Shown piece after piece: positions 42,529-43,340 of a DNA stretch of 43,340 bases. A program made the position numbers and the translations under genes. This DNA is from Planctomicrobium piriforme (GTDB taxonomy: Bacteria > Planctomycetota > Planctomycetia > Planctomycetales > Planctomycetaceae), in the NCBI GenBank assembly GCA_945860955.1, contig CAMATH010000067.1, positions 1-43,340 of the forward strand. Direction: 5' to 3'. The notes below the pieces were generated by a model that was not told where the DNA came from, searched no databases, and saw nothing but the letters and a program-made list of their open reading frames with translations. Each line of letters opens with the position of its first letter. Positions within the stretch are counted from its first letter, which is position 1.

Positions 42529-43340
42529 TCAGCTCGCCTTCTTGAGGAACCCGCAGATTCGCTCGAAGTCTTCGTTCGATCCAAAATGAACGACCAGTTT
42601 TCCCGCCTGTTTTGACTTGAGGCTGATTTCGACTTTCACGCCCAGAGCGTCGCGCAACTGACGTTCGAGATCGCGCACATGCGCCCCTCCGATCGAACCT
42701 TTGCCACTCCGGCCCTTCCCTTTGCCGGTCGCGGTGAAGGGAATCGTATCGCCGCCTGCCAGGAGTTTCTCCCGGACCGCCTCTTCCGTCTGGCGGACGC
42801 TGTACCCCTGCACCTGGATCTGCTCGCACAATTCGACTTGGTGGATCTCATCGTCGAGGGGCAGAAGCGCTCGGGCATGGCCGGCGGTGATCTTTCCCTC
42901 ACCGAGCGCCAGCTTCACTTCTTTGGGAAGTTCGAGCAGCCGCAGGCAATTGCTGATCGTCGAACGGTCTTTGCCCATTTTGCGGGCGAGTTCTTCGATC
43001 GTCCCCCCAAACCGGTCGAGGTATTGCTGAAAGGCGGTGGCCTTTTCCAGGTCGTTGAGGTCGGCTCGCTGGACGTTCTCTACGATCGCGACTTCGCAGA
43101 CCGATTTGTCGTCCATCTCGACGACCCGGCAGGGAACTTCGGCGAGCCCGACCTTGCGCGCCGCCAGCAGTCGCCGCTCCCCCGCGATCAACTGGTACGC
43201 CCCGTCACACATCCGCACCAGGATTGGCTGCAAAATCCCGTGCTGGGCGATGCTCTGCACCAGCTCGGCGAGCGCCTCGCTTTCGAATTCCTGCCGGGGC
43301 TGGTACGGATTGCGGCTGATTGCCTCGGTCGAAATCAGCA
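42529..43340 (-). CDS. parB: Chromosome-partitioning protein ParB (N-terminus outside window)
   Basis: The frame is open to the right edge, giving at least 270 residues, with STEAISRNPYQPR at the visible beginning. The CTP-binding motif GERRLLAA (C-box) and the following VAIVENVQRADLN are intact. The DNA-binding helix-turn-helix is ARKMGKDRSTISNCLRLLEL. Then come the linker and the C-terminal dimerisation domain (HVRDLERQLRDALG). ParB loads at parS, slides as a CTP-dependent clamp and, with ParA, segregates the origin region. parA is not in the window; it should lie to the right, upstream on the same strand. The parS-like array at 31816-32645 is about 10 kb away. Confidence 0.97.
   Translation of the reverse strand, partial: LISTEAISRNPYQPRQEFESEALAELVQSIAQHGILQPILVRMCDGAYQLIAGERRLLAARKVGLAEVPCRVVEMDDKSVCEVAIVENVQRADLNDLEKATAFQQYLDRFGGTIEELARKMGKDRSTISNCLRLLELPKEVKLALGEGKITAGHARALLPLDDEIHQVELCEQIQVQGYSVRQTEEAVREKLLAGGDTIPFTATGKGKGRSGKGSIGGAHVRDLERQLRDALGVKVEISLKSKQAGKLVVHFGSNEDFERICGFLKKAS

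Overview
The window is a GC-rich stretch of a chromosome from a planctomycete (Planctomycetota). The diagnostic content is the DUF1549/DUF1553 and DUF1501 pair, a PVC-type heme-binding CxxCH protein, a secreted Gfo/Idh/MocA oxidoreductase with a Tat-type leader, a LamG-GH32 protein, and several long secreted proteins of the kind typical of that phylum. No species can be named from the sequence alone.

Layout. 1-1.3 kb: an AT-richer, gene-poor segment with the end of an unidentified zinc-ribbon-like protein, a small orphan gene and a truncated HlyD remnant. 1.6-3.6 kb: a GHMP sugar kinase and galU (minus strand), a sugar-nucleotide pair. 3.9-6.5 kb: a small winged-helix regulator, a PH-domain-like membrane protein and the oxidoreductase. 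6.5-9.6 kb: an unusual Hsp70 ending in a zinc ribbon, overlapped by an enolase-superfamily (MenC-like) gene. 9.7-10.7 kb: a DUF1801 gene broken by one in-frame stop, and a small membrane protein. 11.1-20.0 kb: three consecutive, overlapping genes for giant Clp/Hsp100-like double-AAA+ proteins. 20.4-27.5 kb: the DUF1549/1553, DUF1501 and PVC cytochrome-like genes. 28.0 kb: tRNA-Arg(CCU). 28.4-33.3 kb: GH32 protein and a multi-spanning GT-C glycosyltransferase. 33.5-36.3 kb: a coiled-coil lipoprotein and an amidohydrolase. 36.5-39.9 kb: a repeat-rich region with a VirD4-like ATPase and a REP-associated tyrosine transposase (RAYT) flanked by its hairpin repeats. 39.9-43.3 kb: a secreted protein, an AlkA-like glycosylase and parB, which runs off the right edge.

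Two things stand out. First, the glycosyltransferase gene at 30558-33296 carries a roughly 330-codon insertion built of 189-bp repeats. The insertion contains six parS-like sites: five perfect GTTTCACGTGAAAC and one GTTCCACGTGAAAC. A parB gene lies about 10 kb away. This looks like the chromosomal centromere (ParB-loading region) built inside the reading frame of a membrane protein. Second, the three AAA+ genes form a coherent paralogous set: unique N-domains, a first AAA module with a damaged Walker B in all three, a second AAA module with intact catalytic motifs but without the aromatic GYVG pore loop, and long C-terminal extensions in two of them. Together with the nearby lidless, zinc-ribbon Hsp70 they may form an undescribed chaperone or remodelling machine. 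That functional link is inference.

The region is also rich in dispersed hairpin repeats, and one repeat family has become coding sequence inside the parS array.
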